Assembly (NCBI GenBank): GCA_019894735.1
Contig: JAGXOB010000062.1
Location: 1-13,033, forward strand
Origin: Promethearchaeota archaeon
GTDB taxonomy: Archaea > Asgardarchaeota > Lokiarchaeia > Sigynarchaeales > SOKP01
Length of the DNA stretch: 13,033 nucleotides
Direction of reading: 5' to 3'
Shown: positions 12,109-13,033 of the stretch, piece after piece
How the letters are laid out: each line of letters begins with the position of its first letter
Numbering within the stretch: position 1 is the first letter of the stretch
The notes under the pieces: generated by a model
Told to the model about the DNA's origin: nothing
Database searches by the model: none
What the model saw: the letters and a program-made list of their open reading frames with translations, nothing else
Program-made: the position numbers and the translations under genes

Positions 12109-13033
12109 ATGAACGTAAAAGATATTAAAGGTCTCACCGATTTTACTTCGGGTAAATTCTTAGGGTACGTCTTATGGAAACAGTCTGACGGTTTTCACTT
12201 GAGATGGACAACTAAAGGGAAAAAAGAAAATGATTTCCAAGGAAAGATAACATTTCAGGCTAAAGTTTTAATTACCAAAAAACTTAAACTAGAATCTAAA
12301 GATAAAATCAAGAAGACTGGAAGTAAAGCAATTGAGTGGAATACGTCGGTAAAAGGGGATATGGACGGATTAGATTTCCTCACTCCGGGTAGTTTTGAAG
12401 TAGAACTCCGAATTGACAACAAAAAAGTTAAACCAAAAATCATATTTCTAGGACCTCAAATGATTCAACCTGATAGCAATCCCTTTACAATAACTCAAGA
12501 AACTAATGATGAAAAAAATCAATCTAAAGAAGCAGTAACAAGCAAAACACCAGAGCCTGAACCAGTATACGAACCTATGCCAGAACCTGAGATTGAACCA
12601 GAATATGAATCTATGCCTGAGCCTGAATCAATATATGAACCTACACCAGAACCTGAGCTTGAACCAGAATACGAACATATACCAGAGCCTGAGCCTGAAT
12701 CAATATATGAACCTACACCAGAGCCTGAGCCTGAATCAATATATGAACCTACACCAGAGCCTGAGCTTGAATCAGAATACGAACCTATGCCAGAGCCAGA
12801 ACTTGAACCAGTATACGAACCTATGCCAAAACCAGAACTTGAACCAGTATACGAACCTATGCCAAAACCAGAACTTGAACCAGTTTACGAACATATACCA
12901 GAGCCAGAGATTGAACCAGAATACGAATCTATGCCAGAGCCAGAACTTGAACCAGTATACGAATCTATGCCAGAGCCAGAACTTGAACCAGTATACGAAC
13001 CTATGCCAGAGCCAGAACTTGAACCAGTATACG
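12109..13033 (+). CDS. Acidic Pro/Glu/Tyr-repeat protein with beta-rich N-terminal domain (3' end outside window)
   Basis: An ATG at 12109 opens a frame with no stop for 308 codons to the window edge. Residues 1 to about 120 look like a compact beta-rich domain ([54 protein letters not shown]); the W-x-x-x-D-G-x-H-L-R-W-T-T wording recurs, as far as I remember, in uncharacterised prokaryotic proteins, so I give it no name. A polar linker follows (about 121-147). From residue 148 come 13 complete units and part of a 14th of a 10-12-residue repeat, typically [12 protein letters not shown]. The repeat is strongly acidic, proline-rich and probably extended, like a TonB-style spacer, with one Tyr per unit. 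No signal peptide or membrane segment is visible so far. Function unknown; a surface, cytoskeletal or scaffold spacer are possibilities. Confidence 0.8.
   Translation, partial: MNVKDIKGLTDFTSGKFLGYVLWKQSDGFHLRWTTKGKKENDFQGKITFQAKVLITKKLKLESKDKIKKTGSKAIEWNTSVKGDMDGLDFLTPGSFEVELRIDNKKVKPKIIFLGPQMIQPDSNPFTITQETNDEKNQSKEAVTSKTPEPEPVYEPMPEPEIEPEYESMPEPESIYEPTPEPELEPEYEHIPEPEPESIYEPTPEPEPESIYEPTPEPELESEYEPMPEPELEPVYEPMPKPELEPVYEPMPKPELEPVYEHIPEPEIEPEYESMPEPELEPVYESMPEPELEPVYEPMPEPELEPVY
12550..13033 (+). repeat. 36-base in-frame tandem repeat (13 full units plus a partial)
   Basis: Units of 36 bases (two early ones are 30) run without interruption to the window edge. Two sequence subfamilies are visible: an early one using CCT and TCA-ATA-TAT codons (two exact copies at 12682-12717 and 12718-12753) and a late one using CCA and CTT-GAA-CCA-GTA-TAC codons (exact copies at 12790-12825 and 12970-13005). 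Variation is mostly at the last two residues (PM, SM, HI, PT) and keeps the Tyr in every unit. Unit number is likely variable between strains. Confidence 0.9.

Noticed and set aside
12255..12443. 62-codon minus-strand frame opposite the repeat-protein N-terminus
   Set aside because: Antisense to a well-formed gene, no Shine-Dalgarno, no recognisable protein pattern.
12550..13033. CRISPR-like array (regular 36-base period)
   Set aside because: The repeat is contiguous, in frame and lacks unique spacers; it is a coding tandem repeat.

Overview
The window is AT-rich and carries a compact, strand-switching set of short transcription units with archaeal signals: TATA-like elements 24-28 bases before several starts (leaderless style), strong Shine-Dalgarno sequences before others, and T-tract terminators instead of long hairpins. 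An archaeal ferredoxin-dependent IorAB pair, a sphingosine-phosphate-lyase-like PLP enzyme, a hemerythrin, a Cys-rich mini-protein and a Pro/Glu repeat protein suggest an anaerobic archaeon, plausibly an Asgard (Lokiarchaeia-like) lineage. That placement is an inference from gene content and style; no marker gene is present.

Layout. Positions 1-393 (-) hold the N-terminal part of a PLP-dependent lyase/decarboxylase, preceded on the same strand by a 56-residue four-Cys protein (509-679) with a perfect Shine-Dalgarno. Next, on +, are an N4-cytosine-type DNA methyltransferase (947-2044) and a Tag-like base-excision glycosylase (2148-2597). A small four-helix membrane protein (-, about 2696-3085) diverges from a five-helix, possibly heme-binding, membrane protein (3301-3894), which is followed by a VOC/glyoxalase-fold protein (3969-4337). 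A long-chain acyl-CoA synthetase (4344-5993, -) diverges from iorA-iorB (6163-8686, +), which together would oxidise aryl-pyruvates to aryl-acetyl-CoA with reduction of ferredoxin. A 51-codon mini-gene (8699-8854, -) converges on iorB. A two-domain hemerythrin (9212-9994, +) converges on a GNAT acetyltransferase (10029-10646, -), which lies downstream of an MFS transporter (10684-11976, -). The right end holds the start of a protein with a beta-rich N-terminal domain followed by at least 13 copies of an acidic 12-residue Pro/Glu/Tyr repeat, running off the window.

How the genes work together. IorAB is the one clear complex. The acyl-CoA synthetase across the shared promoter region could feed or share acyl-CoA metabolism. 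The methyltransferase and glycosylase are adjacent and co-oriented and could be a DNA-modification/repair pair, although the glycosylase has lost the usual Tag catalytic Glu.

The most unexpected recurring signal is at translation starts. iorB, the 8699-8854 mini-gene and the 2696 membrane protein each have coding-looking sequence that begins where no ATG, GTG or TTG is available, but where an ATT or ACG lies a normal distance after a Shine-Dalgarno-like sequence. This is either near-cognate initiation or a set of assembly errors, and it can be tested.
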